Origin: DYJK01 sp040755055
GTDB lineage: Bacteria > Bacteroidota > Ignavibacteria > Ignavibacteriales > Melioribacteraceae
Length of the DNA stretch: 64,000 bases
Direction of reading: 5' to 3'
NCBI GenBank assembly: GCA_040755055.1
Contig: JBFMBS010000009.1
Location: 73,368-137,367 of the forward strand
Shown here: one piece after another, positions 52,402-60,699 of the stretch
How positions within the stretch are numbered: the first letter of the stretch is position 1
How the letters are laid out: each line of letters begins with the position of its first letter
Program-made: the position numbers and the translations under genes
The notes under the pieces: model-generated
Database searches by the model: none
Told to the model about the DNA's origin: nothing
Seen by the model: the letters and a program-made list of their open reading frames with translations, nothing else

Positions 52402-52749
52402 ATGAATCCTAGCAGATATGTCGGGTGCTGCGGTGCATATTGCAAAAAATGCAAATCATATATTGAAGGTTTCTGTAAAGGCTGCAAACTTGGATTTGAT
52501 ACCGGCGAAAGAGATATAAACAAAGCTAAATGTAAAATTAAATTGTGCTGCTTCAGGGATAAAAAACTCGAAACTTGTTCCGATTGTTCAAAGCTGGATT
52601 CGTGCAAAGTAATTGGAAGCTTGTATGCTAAGCGCGGATACAAATACAAAAAATACAAGCAAGCGATTGAGTTCATAAGAAAAAATGGATACCCAAAATT
52701 TATAAAGCTTGCTGATAGATGGAATGGTGCTTACGGCAGATTGGATTAA
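52402..52749 (+). CDS. DUF3795 Cys-rich protein downstream of the TIR-STAND gene
   Basis: 115 residues. The DUF3795 pattern of many cysteines: GCCGAYCKKCKSYIEGFCKG, CKIKLCCFRDKKLETC, SDCSKLDSCK. Metal or Fe/S binding is likely. Only 16 bp separate it from the TIR-STAND stop, so the two may be co-transcribed. DUF3795 proteins have no known function. Confidence 0.75.
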   Translation: MNPSRYVGCCGAYCKKCKSYIEGFCKGCKLGFDTGERDINKAKCKIKLCCFRDKKLETCSDCSKLDSCKVIGSLYAKRGYKYKKYKQAIEFIRKNGYPKFIKLADRWNGAYGRLD

Positions 52750-52966
52750 GGTCGTCAAAAAAGATTTACCTATGAATTCCAACAATTCTTAAAGACAAGC
52801 CAAAGAAGGTTTGGCCGTAATTCCCTTAATATAAAAGTCATGTTCTTGATAAAAAGTTTTTTCACAAATATGAACTTTTTACCTGAAAAAAGAATTATAT
52901 ACTTAATAAGTACAAACCTCAAGAGCACTTTATTCTGAACAATCATATGCGAAAGGAATCAAAACG

Positions 52967-53281
52967 ATGAATCAAATTTTTATAGATAGATTTGTAGTAC
53001 CAAAAAACTCATTCGAAGAGTTCGTTCAAAGGATGAAATACAATAGAAATTTCATTAAAAATATGCCGGGCTTTATAAAAGATGAGGCTTATAAAAGCTC
53101 AGCGGAAAACGGCAACATAATTATTGTAACTGTTGCGGTTTGGGAAAATGAAGAGCTTTTGCTTAAAGCTAAAGAAGCTGTACAAGCCGAATATAAACGT
53201 ATTGGATTTAACCTTCCGGAAATGCTTACCCGGTTAAACATAACAATAGAAAGAGGTACATATAAGGAAATAGAGAGCTAA
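52967..53281 (+). CDS. Antibiotic biosynthesis monooxygenase (ABM)-fold protein
   Basis: 104 residues forming a ferredoxin-like dimeric alpha-beta barrel: FIDRFVVPKNSFEEFVQRM, MPGFIKDEAYKS, IIIVTVAVWENEELLLKAK. AAAGGAA precedes the start. Members are heme-degrading or quinone monooxygenases or have unknown roles; the chemistry is not inferable here. The stop lies within a 10-bp stem-loop. Confidence 0.75.
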   Translation: MNQIFIDRFVVPKNSFEEFVQRMKYNRNFIKNMPGFIKDEAYKSSAENGNIIIVTVAVWENEELLLKAKEAVQAEYKRIGFNLPEMLTRLNITIERGTYKEIES

Positions 53282-53300
53282 GTCTCTCTATTTGCCTTAT
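53268..53300 (+). terminator. Stem-loop at the end of the ABM-like gene
   Basis: AAATAGAGAG (53268-53277) and CTCTCTATTT (53284-53293), perfect 10-bp stem with a 6-base loop that contains the stop codon. No clean T-run directly follows (GCCTTATAGGGG, then TTTTT), so this is a weak terminator candidate. Confidence 0.45.
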
Positions 53301-53405
53301 AGGGGTTTTTGCGTTAAACTCAGCTTCATTGCGTGAAAAAATATTTACAGTCTCAAAACTAAAATTCTTATTTTAAAAGAGGTTTCTTAGCATTGTAAAA
53401 ATCCT

Positions 53406-54818
53406 ATGAGCAAAAAATATTTATCACTTTTACTTTTAGTTTTATTTGTCCCCACAACTTTTCCGCAAACCCAGAATCCAAATTCCAACATCTCTGATAT
53501 CCCGGCAGTCGGAATAGTAAAAGATATCAGCGATTCAACACTGCTCGATATTATACAGCGGCAGACATTCCGTTACTTCTGGCATAATGCTCACACGGTA
53601 AGCGGCTTAGCAAGGGAACGAAGCAACGCAATACGTGGAGAATATTTTTGGGATTACGCCGATGAAGCGTACGGCTCGCCGAATTTCAGTAAAAATATTT
53701 TGGATACAAATGTTTGTGCAATCGGCGGCAGCGGATTCGGAATTATGGCTACAATTGTTGCAGTCAACCGCGGCTGGATTGGCAGAGACACGGCAGTTGG
53801 ACGTTTGATTCAGATTACTGACTTTCTGATAAAAGCAGACAGCTACCACGGCATCTTTCCACATTGGATGCACGGTGCAACCGGTAAAACAATCCCATTC
53901 GGTTACCTCGATGACGGTGCCGATATTGTTGAGACATCGTACATGTTAATGGGACTTCTCTGTGCACGCGAATATTTTAACGGATCGAACGAACGTGAAA
54001 TTTACTTGCGAAGCAGAATAAAAATGATCTGGGAACATGCAAACTTCAATTGGCATACACGCGATGGAAATGAGCGCCTCTATTGGCATTGGTCGCCAAA
54101 GAATGATTGGGATATGAACTTTCCTATTTGGGGATGGAATGAATGTTTGATCACCTACATAGTTGCTTCTTCTTCTCCGTATCATTCAATCTCCAATGAG
54201 GTTTACGAGAACAACTGGGTAAAAAGTGATTCTTATTTTAATGGTAAAACATATTACGGTTACAAACTTCCGCTCGGTTTTGAATACGGCGGTCCGTTGT
54301 TCTTTGCTCACTATACTTTTATGGGAATTGATCCGCGCGGATTGAAAGATGATAATACTGATTACTGGGAACAGAATTTAAACCATACGCTGATCAATCG
54401 TCAGTACTGTATTGAGAATCCGAAAAAGTTTAAAGGTTACGGAGAAAATTGCTGGGGCTTAACCGCAAGCGATAGTTACGAAGGTTATGTTGCTCACAGT
54501 CCATTGGAAGATTTTGGAGTGATCTCTCCTACCGCTGCAATTTCATCTATGCCATACACTCCTGAATATAGTATGCAAGCGTTAAAACATTTTTATTACG
54601 ATCTCGGCGACAAAATTTGGAGTGATTACGGATTTGTTGACGCATTCAGCATTGATAAAGATTGGTACGCAAATTCCCATCTTGCCATTGATCAAGGTCC
54701 AATTGTAGTTATGATAGAAAATTATCGAACCGGCTTGTTATGGAAATTATTTATGAATATCCCGGAAATACAGAACGGGTTGAAAAAGCTTGGATTTGAT
54801 AGCCCATGGTTAAAATAG
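53406..54818 (+). CDS. Secreted GH144-type (glycoamylase-like PF10091) beta-1,2-glucanase
   Basis: 470 residues. Signal peptide (YLSLLLLVLFVPTTFPQ). An (alpha/alpha)6 barrel with the family pattern QTFRYFWHNAHTVSGLARER, GGSGFGIMATIVAVNRGWI, DGADIVETSYMLMGLL, NDWDMNFPIWGWNECLITY, and GENCWGLTASDSYEGY. The founding GH144 enzyme (Chitinophaga pinensis) cleaves beta-1,2-glucan. No T9SS domain is present, so the enzyme is probably periplasmic or freely secreted. No transporter for its product is adjacent. Confidence 0.85.
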   Translation: MSKKYLSLLLLVLFVPTTFPQTQNPNSNISDIPAVGIVKDISDSTLLDIIQRQTFRYFWHNAHTVSGLARERSNAIRGEYFWDYADEAYGSPNFSKNILDTNVCAIGGSGFGIMATIVAVNRGWIGRDTAVGRLIQITDFLIKADSYHGIFPHWMHGATGKTIPFGYLDDGADIVETSYMLMGLLCAREYFNGSNEREIYLRSRIKMIWEHANFNWHTRDGNERLYWHWSPKNDWDMNFPIWGWNECLITYIVASSSPYHSISNEVYENNWVKSDSYFNGKTYYGYKLPLGFEYGGPLFFAHYTFMGIDPRGLKDDNTDYWEQNLNHTLINRQYCIENPKKFKGYGENCWGLTASDSYEGYVAHSPLEDFGVISPTAAISSMPYTPEYSMQALKHFYYDLGDKIWSDYGFVDAFSIDKDWYANSHLAIDQGPIVVMIENYRTGLLWKLFMNIPEIQNGLKKLGFDSPWLK

Positions 54819-54860
54819 TAATAGGACTAAATATTTTTAAATAAAAAGATTTCCACGCAA

Positions 54861-54898
54861 AGCTCGCGGAGTTTACCCACTGTTTTATAGTGGGAAGC
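54861..54898 (-). repeat. CCCGCT-hairpin repeat, inverted copy A4 with compensated stem
   Basis: On the minus strand the element reads GCTTCCCACTATAAAACAGT and GGGTAAACTCCGCGAGCT. Compared with copies A1-A3, the stem pair G-C has become A-T: CCCACT/AGTGGG in place of CCCGCT/AGCGGG. Length and loop are unchanged. Confidence 0.75.
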
Positions 54899-55037
54899 CG
54901 CAATGACCGCAAAAATTTTCTCACTACTCGTTTATTCATCACTCTGCGTTCTGCATTCATTATACTGCATTCAAAAAAAAACTAATTCCATTTATCGTAA
55001 CAATCTCCTATCTTTGAACCAAACAAAAATAATCCGC

Positions 55038-55439
55038 ATGTACGATATTAAAGATTTAGTCCAGCAAGCGATTAACGCAAGATCAAAAGCCCTTCCCAAA
55101 TATTCTAACTTTCACGTCGGTTCAGCAATATTAGCAGAAAGCGGCAAAATCTATCATGGCGCAAATATCGAAAACTCATCATATAGCCTTACTATCTGTG
55201 CGGAAAGAACTGCCGTATTTAATGCCGTGCTGAGTGGCGAAAGAAAGTTTAAAGCTATTGCAATTGCAAGTGATGCAGACGAACTCTGCTCACCTTGCGG
55301 TGCATGCCGGCAAGTATTATCAGACTTATGCGGAAAGGACTTAGATGTTATTTTAGCAAACCACAAGGGCGAATTTAAAATATTTAAACTCGGTGATTTA
55401 ATCCCATATTCATTCGGCGAGGAGTATTTGAAAACATGA
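55038..55439 (+). CDS. cdd: Cytidine deaminase
   Basis: 133 residues from ATG 55038; an upstream in-frame start at 54903 would add repeat-derived sequence. Zinc-site motifs CAERTAVFNA and SPCGACRQVL, plus YSNFHVGSAILAESGK. Deaminates cytidine and deoxycytidine. First gene of the nucleoside salvage operon; overlaps tdk by 4 bp. Confidence 0.95.
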   Translation: MYDIKDLVQQAINARSKALPKYSNFHVGSAILAESGKIYHGANIENSSYSLTICAERTAVFNAVLSGERKFKAIAIASDADELCSPCGACRQVLSDLCGKDLDVILANHKGEFKIFKLGDLIPYSFGEEYLKT

Positions 55440-56008
55440 TGGAATTTCAACCACACGCAACACCCAAAGATACCGGATGGATCGAAGTGATAGCCGGTTG
55501 CATGTTCAGCGGTAAAACCGAAGAATTAATCCGCAGACTTCGCAGAGCAAAAATTGCAAAACAAAATGTGAAAATTTTCAAACCCAAGATTGACATACGC
55601 TACTCTACCGGCGATATTGTTTCCCACAGTGACCAGTCTCTCCCGTCAATTTTAGTAGAGAACGCAAAAGAAATTTTAGAGTACACCGAGAGCGCACAAG
55701 TCGTTGGCATCGATGAAGCACAATTTTTTGATACTACACTCGTTGATATCTGCAACAAACTTGCTAATGAAGGCAAACGCGTAATTGTTGCCGGGCTCGA
55801 TCAAGATTATAGGGGTGTACCATTTGAGCCGATGCCTCAACTATTGGCAATAGCCGAATATATAACCAAGACTTTAGCTATTTGTGTTAATTGCGGAAAC
55901 CCGGCTGATAAAACACAACGTAAAATTGTTTCGGCAGAACGTGTTCTTGTTGGTGCGGCTGATAGCTACGAAGCCCGTTGCCGTAAATGTCATTACATAC
56001 CAGAATAA
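55436..56008 (+). CDS. tdk: Thymidine kinase
   Basis: 190 residues, type II thymidine kinase. P-loop GCMFSGKTEELIRRLRRA, lasso/zinc region with CVNCGNPADKTQRK and CRKCHYIPE, and QVVGIDEAQFFD. Phosphorylates thymidine/deoxyuridine to feed pyrimidine salvage. ATGATG at the start; the first ATG overlaps the cdd stop. Confidence 0.95.
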   Translation: MMEFQPHATPKDTGWIEVIAGCMFSGKTEELIRRLRRAKIAKQNVKIFKPKIDIRYSTGDIVSHSDQSLPSILVENAKEILEYTESAQVVGIDEAQFFDTTLVDICNKLANEGKRVIVAGLDQDYRGVPFEPMPQLLAIAEYITKTLAICVNCGNPADKTQRKIVSAERVLVGAADSYEARCRKCHYIPE

Positions 56009-56020
56009 TAAAGGTGAAAA

Positions 56021-57373
56021 ATGGATCCAGTTTTTATCCTTAGGGGAATACTTGGCGTTGCTTTAATCCTGGGTATTGCTTACCTGATATCAAACAACAA
56101 AAAGAAAATTAACTGGCGGTTAGTATTTACGGGATTGGCAATACAGATAACATTTGCCGTCTTTATACTTAAAGGAGAAGAACTCGGGCGAATCTTTGCA
56201 CCACTTGGATGGGTTAAGGAATTTTTCAGGTTCATCAGCGGATTTTTTGTACTCGTACTCAACTTTACAACCGATGGTGCAAAATTTATTTTTGGAAGTC
56301 TGGGATTAGGTCCCGGTAACGAAGGAAGCATAGGTGTGTTTTTTGCATTTCAAGTGCTGCCCACAATTATATTTTTTGCCAGCTTGATGTCTGTGCTCTA
56401 TTACCTTGGTATCATGCAGAAAATTGTACAAGGAATGGCTTGGATAATGGCTCGTTTAATGGGAACAAGCGGCGCCGAATCACTCTCGAATACCGCTAAC
56501 ATTTTTGTCGGACAAACCGAAGCGCCTTTGATGATCAAACCGTTTTTGAAAGGGATGACACAAAGTGAACTGCTCACAATTATGGTTGGAGGTATGGCAA
56601 CTATTGCCGGCGGCGTTATGGCTGCTTACATCCAAATATTAGGACAAGCATTTGCAAAAAGTATGAATATGTCTATCCAGGAAGCACAATTGGTTTTCGC
56701 AACACATCTTCTAGGTGCTTCAGTTATGGCGGCACCGGCTTCGCTGCTAATCTCAAAGATTATGTACCCCGAAACGGAAGAACCGGAAACGAAAGGTAAA
56801 GTAAAAATTAAAGTAGAAAAGAATGCATCAAATGTTATTGAAGCTGCTGCTGTTGGTGCCGGCGATGGTCTTCAACTAGCACTTAATGTTGCGGCAATGT
56901 TGATTGCATTCATTGCATTGATATCACTTTTAAATTATGTTTTAATGTGGTTTGGCGATTTGAGCGGTTTGAATAATATCCTAATGATAAATTTTAATAA
57001 CAAACTAAGTCTGCAATTTTTATTCGGTTCAATATTACAATTTCTCGCCTTTGGAATCGGTGTACCGTGGGATAGTGCTTATCACTTTGGAAGCTTAATC
57101 GGTACAAAGGTCGTTCTGAATGAATTTGTTGCTTACCTTGATATGAGCAAGCTGATTGAATTCAAAAGTTTAGTTGATCCAAAAGCTATTATGATGGCAA
57201 CATTCGCATTGTGCGGATTCGCAAATTTCAGTTCGATAGCAATTCAGATCGGAGGAATTTCTCCACTTGCGCCGGAACGCAGACCCGATCTTGCTAAGCT
57301 TGGTATCCGTGCTGTAATCGGGGGTACGTTATCAACGTTGTTAACTGCAACACTTGCCGGAATACTCTTCTAA
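56021..57373 (+). CDS. nupC: NupC-family concentrative nucleoside transporter
   Basis: 450 residues with about ten membrane helices and the CNT signatures GTSGAESLSNTANIFVGQTE and GGMATIAGGVMAAYI. Couples nucleoside uptake to an ion gradient. 12 bp after tdk and one base overlap with the nucleoside phosphorylase start (TAATG). Confidence 0.93.
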   Translation: MDPVFILRGILGVALILGIAYLISNNKKKINWRLVFTGLAIQITFAVFILKGEELGRIFAPLGWVKEFFRFISGFFVLVLNFTTDGAKFIFGSLGLGPGNEGSIGVFFAFQVLPTIIFFASLMSVLYYLGIMQKIVQGMAWIMARLMGTSGAESLSNTANIFVGQTEAPLMIKPFLKGMTQSELLTIMVGGMATIAGGVMAAYIQILGQAFAKSMNMSIQEAQLVFATHLLGASVMAAPASLLISKIMYPETEEPETKGKVKIKVEKNASNVIEAAAVGAGDGLQLALNVAAMLIAFIALISLLNYVLMWFGDLSGLNNILMINFNNKLSLQFLFGSILQFLAFGIGVPWDSAYHFGSLIGTKVVLNEFVAYLDMSKLIEFKSLVDPKAIMMATFALCGFANFSSIAIQIGGISPLAPERRPDLAKLGIRAVIGGTLSTLLTATLAGILF

Positions 57374-58194
57374 TGGTTGATCTTAATGCAAAATATCGTG
57401 AGACCCTTCAACAATTAGTTAAACAAATTCCTTTCGAACCTGAGATATGTATTGTACTTGGCAGCGGTTTGGGCGACTTTGCTGAAAAAGTTGAAACTAT
57501 TAAATCAATTCCAACTTCCTCTCTTCCCCACTACCCAAAATCAACTGTACAGGGCCACCAGGGCTTTCTCCATTTTTCAAAATATGCAGATAAAAAATTG
57601 CTGATAGTTCAGGGAAGAATTCATTTTTATGAAGGGTATAAACTTTCCGACTGCCTTCTGCCGGTACATATTGCAACAAAGTTAAATTGTAAAACTATTT
57701 TACTTACCAATGCTGCCGGCGGTATTAATCCTGATTTTAAGCCCGGTACTCTGATGCTTGTGAATTCTTTTAACGGGGTCAATATCAAAAAAGAGCTGAC
57801 GGATGTTATCGGATTATCAAGTTTAGAAAGTAGGAATAAGTTTCTCGACTTCCCTTCGCCAACACTAAACGAAAAGATTAAAGATGCAGCCCAATTAGAA
57901 AAAATAAATATTCAAGAAGGCGTTTATTGGTACACCAAGGGACCAAGTTATGAAACCCCGGCTGAGATAAGAATGATGCAAAAGTTCGGCGGCGATGCCG
58001 TTGGAATGTCAACTTACCACGAAGCTGTATATGCATCTTACATGAATTTGAAGGTGTCGGCAATTTCATGTATAACAAATCTTGCCGCCGGTCTTTCCCC
58101 CACTAAATTAACTCACTCCGAAGTAATGAAAACTGCCGAACGTGTAAAAGTAGATTTTGAAAGATTGGTCAAAAGAATTATTTCAATTATTTAA
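57373..58194 (+). CDS. punA: Purine nucleoside phosphorylase (trimeric class)
   Basis: 273 residues with VLGSGLGDFAEKV, VQGRIHFYEGYKLSDC, LTNAAGGINPDFKPG, and YTKGPSYETPAEIRMMQ, typical of class I trimeric PNP. Cleaves guanosine/inosine with phosphate. Ends the salvage operon. The last 12 bp overlap the 3' end of the convergent rsmE gene. Confidence 0.94.
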   Translation: MVDLNAKYRETLQQLVKQIPFEPEICIVLGSGLGDFAEKVETIKSIPTSSLPHYPKSTVQGHQGFLHFSKYADKKLLIVQGRIHFYEGYKLSDCLLPVHIATKLNCKTILLTNAAGGINPDFKPGTLMLVNSFNGVNIKKELTDVIGLSSLESRNKFLDFPSPTLNEKIKDAAQLEKINIQEGVYWYTKGPSYETPAEIRMMQKFGGDAVGMSTYHEAVYASYMNLKVSAISCITNLAAGLSPTKLTHSEVMKTAERVKVDFERLVKRIISII

Positions 58195-58920
58195 TGAATT
58201 AACTAAAAGTGCCGCAGCAGTTACAATTGCAGTCTCACTTCTCAATCGATTATCTGTTAATTTAACTCTCAATTCTCCATGCGCAACTTGTCTTCCGATA
58301 GGCATGATTCTCAATTCTTCTTTACTAAATCCCCCTTCGGGACCGAAGATGAAAAAATAATTGAGAGTTGAGAGTTGAGAATTGAGAATTGATTTCAATG
58401 ATTTGTTTGCATTCTGATCTAAGAATATTTTCTCACCATTAAGTTTCAACAAATCAGCTATACTTTTATAATATGAAATACTTGGAAGCCAGGCGCGTAA
58501 TGATTGTTTCATTGCCGATATAAGGATTTTTTGCCAGCGGTCTAGTTTTTCTCCTTTGGCAACTGTCCTTTGCGAATCAAATACAATAAAATTTGTTATG
58601 CCAAGTTCTACACACTTTTCAAGAGCAAATTCAAAACGGTCGGCAGTCCGTAAACGTGGAATGCAGAATGTAAAGTTTGAGTATTGATTTGGATAATTCT
58701 TTTCTTCAATAATTTTACAGCTAATTTTCTTCGAATCAATAGATTCAATTTTAGTACGGTAAATTGAGCCAAGTCCGTTCGTTACAAAGATCTCATCACC
58801 GTTTTCATGTCGCATCACATCTTTGATATGATGGCATTCTTCACCTTCAACAAGAATTTGTTGCTCCGACACTTTTGGTGAAAAATATAATTCAATATCA
58901 GAAAGAGAACCCGGTTCCAA
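58183..58920 (-). CDS. rsmE: 16S rRNA (uracil-1498-N3)-methyltransferase RsmE with in-frame repeats
   Basis: 245 residues. N-terminal PUA-like part (EECHHIKDVMRHENGDEIFV) and a SPOUT knot domain with IFGPEGGFSKEEL and LRSETAIVTAAALL. Two stretches in the knot are repeat-derived: SILNSQLSTLNYF before GPEGG (tandem of CTCAATT/CTCAACT units, 58360-58391) and RIMPIGRQVAHGELRVK (58264-58318) in place of the usual helix after FSKEEL. The key GPEGG and LRxETA motifs are intact, so the enzyme may still work. Methylates U1498 of 16S rRNA. Overlaps the Omp85 gene by 23 bp. Confidence 0.88.
   Translation of the reverse strand: MEPGSLSDIELYFSPKVSEQQILVEGEECHHIKDVMRHENGDEIFVTNGLGSIYRTKIESIDSKKISCKIIEEKNYPNQYSNFTFCIPRLRTADRFEFALEKCVELGITNFIVFDSQRTVAKGEKLDRWQKILISAMKQSLRAWLPSISYYKSIADLLKLNGEKIFLDQNANKSLKSILNSQLSTLNYFFIFGPEGGFSKEELRIMPIGRQVAHGELRVKLTDNRLRSETAIVTAAALLVNSLNN
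58264..58318. repeat. Repeat inside rsmE encoding RIMPIGRQVAHGELR
   Basis: Region between CTCAATTCTCCATGCGCAAC and GGCATGATTCTCAATTC on the plus strand. The ends CTCAATTCTC and ATTCTCAATTC are the same ATTCTCA words as in the tandem at 58360-58391 and at 25372-25400 in the GH66 gene. Confidence 0.55.
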
Positions 58921-60241
58921 TTAAAAATTCTCCCTTACTCTTGTCATGTCCAATCGCATATTCAAATCTAATAGCATTATACGGAAGTACCAAAAAGTTA
59001 ATGCCAACTCCATAACCCGAATAAAAATCACCGAACCTGAATCTTTGATGATTATTAAAAGCATGACCGGCATCTGCAAACGCTGTGATAAAAATTCCTA
59101 TACGGGCAGAGGTTAATTGCTGCGGAAGAAGAGGTAATTTAATACTGAAATCAAATTCCTTTAATACCGGGTAACTGAACTCGAGTGAACTTATTACGAA
59201 ATTATTCCCTTCACGGTTGTCATCTGCGTGACCGCGAACATATTCGTCATAACCAAGGTAAGAATAATCATAAAATGGTATTAACCCGCCAAAGGTATGT
59301 CTAAATGCAATCCGCCATTTAGCAACTAATCCATCTACGAAAGGTCTGTATTCCCTGAAATCAAAGTTGAGTACGTTATAACTAATATCATTCAGTCCCA
59401 AACCTTTATGTATTAATTCGATCAACGAATAGACACCATCTTGAGAATACTGTTTTAGATCACGCGAATCGTACAAGTATCCTATTCCTAGAGAAATAGT
59501 TCTATCGATTTTTTCCCCTGATGCAGAGAATCCCGGGAATAAATTACCCGGTGTTTCGATATACTGAAAACTTCCGATTCCGAAAATTGTGTTAAACTGG
59601 TCAAGACGTTTTTTTAATAACATTCCAACAGTATAAAATTTATTTTGGAAATCTCCTCCGTAAATACTTTTTGCAAGACTGTTTTTATTATAAGATTTTA
59701 GATAAGATAAATTAAAACCCAACCCGATCCCGTTTTCATAATCTACAGCCGGATTTTCAAAAGAAATTAAAAAATAGGGATCGTAGCCAAGACTTAACAG
59801 CAAACGTAATATTTCATCCCGGCCTCTAAAATTTTTATAAGTAAGATTAATTCCATAGGAATACTTGTTGGAAGATTTGTCCTGGCGTTTTACAAAGGGA
59901 ACCGGGTAAATATACCAGCTCTCTTTCACATCAATGTAGATGATTGTATATGTTCCTCTAAGGACCGGGTAAATATTTACTCGGTTGAACAATCGTAAAC
60001 TAAAAACTCTTTCACGGTTATATAACAAATCAGAGGAACAAACAGTATCCCCCGGCTTAAATGTTAACTCACGTAGAACTATAAAATCCTCGGTTAAATC
60101 ATTACCAACTATTAAAATTGAATCAACATAAAATTCTTCATCATTAACATAAACGGAATCCGGAATTGCAGATATCTGGTATGCTATAAAAAAATATATG
60201 CCGATAGATAAGAATAATATTTTTTTTTGTTTGGACGTCAT
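58898..60241 (-). CDS. Omp85/BamA-superfamily outer membrane protein
   Basis: 447 residues. Signal peptide (ILFLSIGIYFFIAYQISA), one POTRA-like domain (VDSILIVGNDLTEDFIVLRE, RLFNRVNIYPV, about 35-115), and a beta-barrel with alternating aromatic strands ending in a terminal Phe (LIGTGFSF). Shorter than BamA (one POTRA instead of five), so more like a TamA/FhaC-type or uncharacterised Omp85 protein. Its role in insertion or secretion is unknown. Confidence 0.85.
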   Translation of the reverse strand: MTSKQKKILFLSIGIYFFIAYQISAIPDSVYVNDEEFYVDSILIVGNDLTEDFIVLRELTFKPGDTVCSSDLLYNRERVFSLRLFNRVNIYPVLRGTYTIIYIDVKESWYIYPVPFVKRQDKSSNKYSYGINLTYKNFRGRDEILRLLLSLGYDPYFLISFENPAVDYENGIGLGFNLSYLKSYNKNSLAKSIYGGDFQNKFYTVGMLLKKRLDQFNTIFGIGSFQYIETPGNLFPGFSASGEKIDRTISLGIGYLYDSRDLKQYSQDGVYSLIELIHKGLGLNDISYNVLNFDFREYRPFVDGLVAKWRIAFRHTFGGLIPFYDYSYLGYDEYVRGHADDNREGNNFVISSLEFSYPVLKEFDFSIKLPLLPQQLTSARIGIFITAFADAGHAFNNHQRFRFGDFYSGYGVGINFLVLPYNAIRFEYAIGHDKSKGEFLIGTGFSF

Positions 60242-60261
60242 ATCAATCGGCTATTGAAATG

Positions 60262-60699
60262 TTAATTACCGTGAACGAATGGTTTACATAGATTATAATA
60301 GACAGCGATGCATCTATCTTGAATGGTTTGGATACCGGCATCGATCACCGGTCCTACAGCATCATCATTCCTGATCCCTTCTTGCAACCATAGTGCTTTC
60401 GGTTTTTTTGCCAAAACATCATTTGTAATTTCCGGGATATCTTCGGATCGCCTGAACACATCAACGATATCAATATCAAACGGTATATCAGTTAGTGATT
60501 TGAAGATTTGAATTCCGTTTGCATCACCGCTGCCGAAGTAAGGATTAACTCCAACAACGTTGAAGTTTTTCCTTACAAGGAAATCGGCAATTTCTCTGCT
60601 GGTTTTATTTGGATTCCTGGAAATCCCAACAACTGCAATTGTCCTGGAGCCGGAAAGAAGTTTACAAATATATTTTAATTCATTTTGAAGAGTTATCAT
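60262..60699 (-). CDS. CoA-binding (YccU-like) protein
   Basis: 145 residues with the Rossmann-like CoA-binding fold: TIAVVGISRNPNKTSREIAD, NVVGVNPYFG, DIDIVDVFRRSEDIPEI, PKALWLQEGIRND. Homologous to the CoA-binding domain of succinyl-CoA synthetase alpha but alone. Role unknown. Start overlaps the gcvP stop by 4 bp, so it is the second gene of the gcvP transcript. Confidence 0.88.
   Translation of the reverse strand: MITLQNELKYICKLLSGSRTIAVVGISRNPNKTSREIADFLVRKNFNVVGVNPYFGSGDANGIQIFKSLTDIPFDIDIVDVFRRSEDIPEITNDVLAKKPKALWLQEGIRNDDAVGPVIDAGIQTIQDRCIAVYYNLCKPFVHGN

Noticed and set aside
54903..55037. N-terminal extension of cytidine deaminase
   Set aside because: Encoded by TTCTGC/CTCTGCG repeat DNA next to the A4 hairpin; cytidine deaminases start at MYDIKDL-like position.
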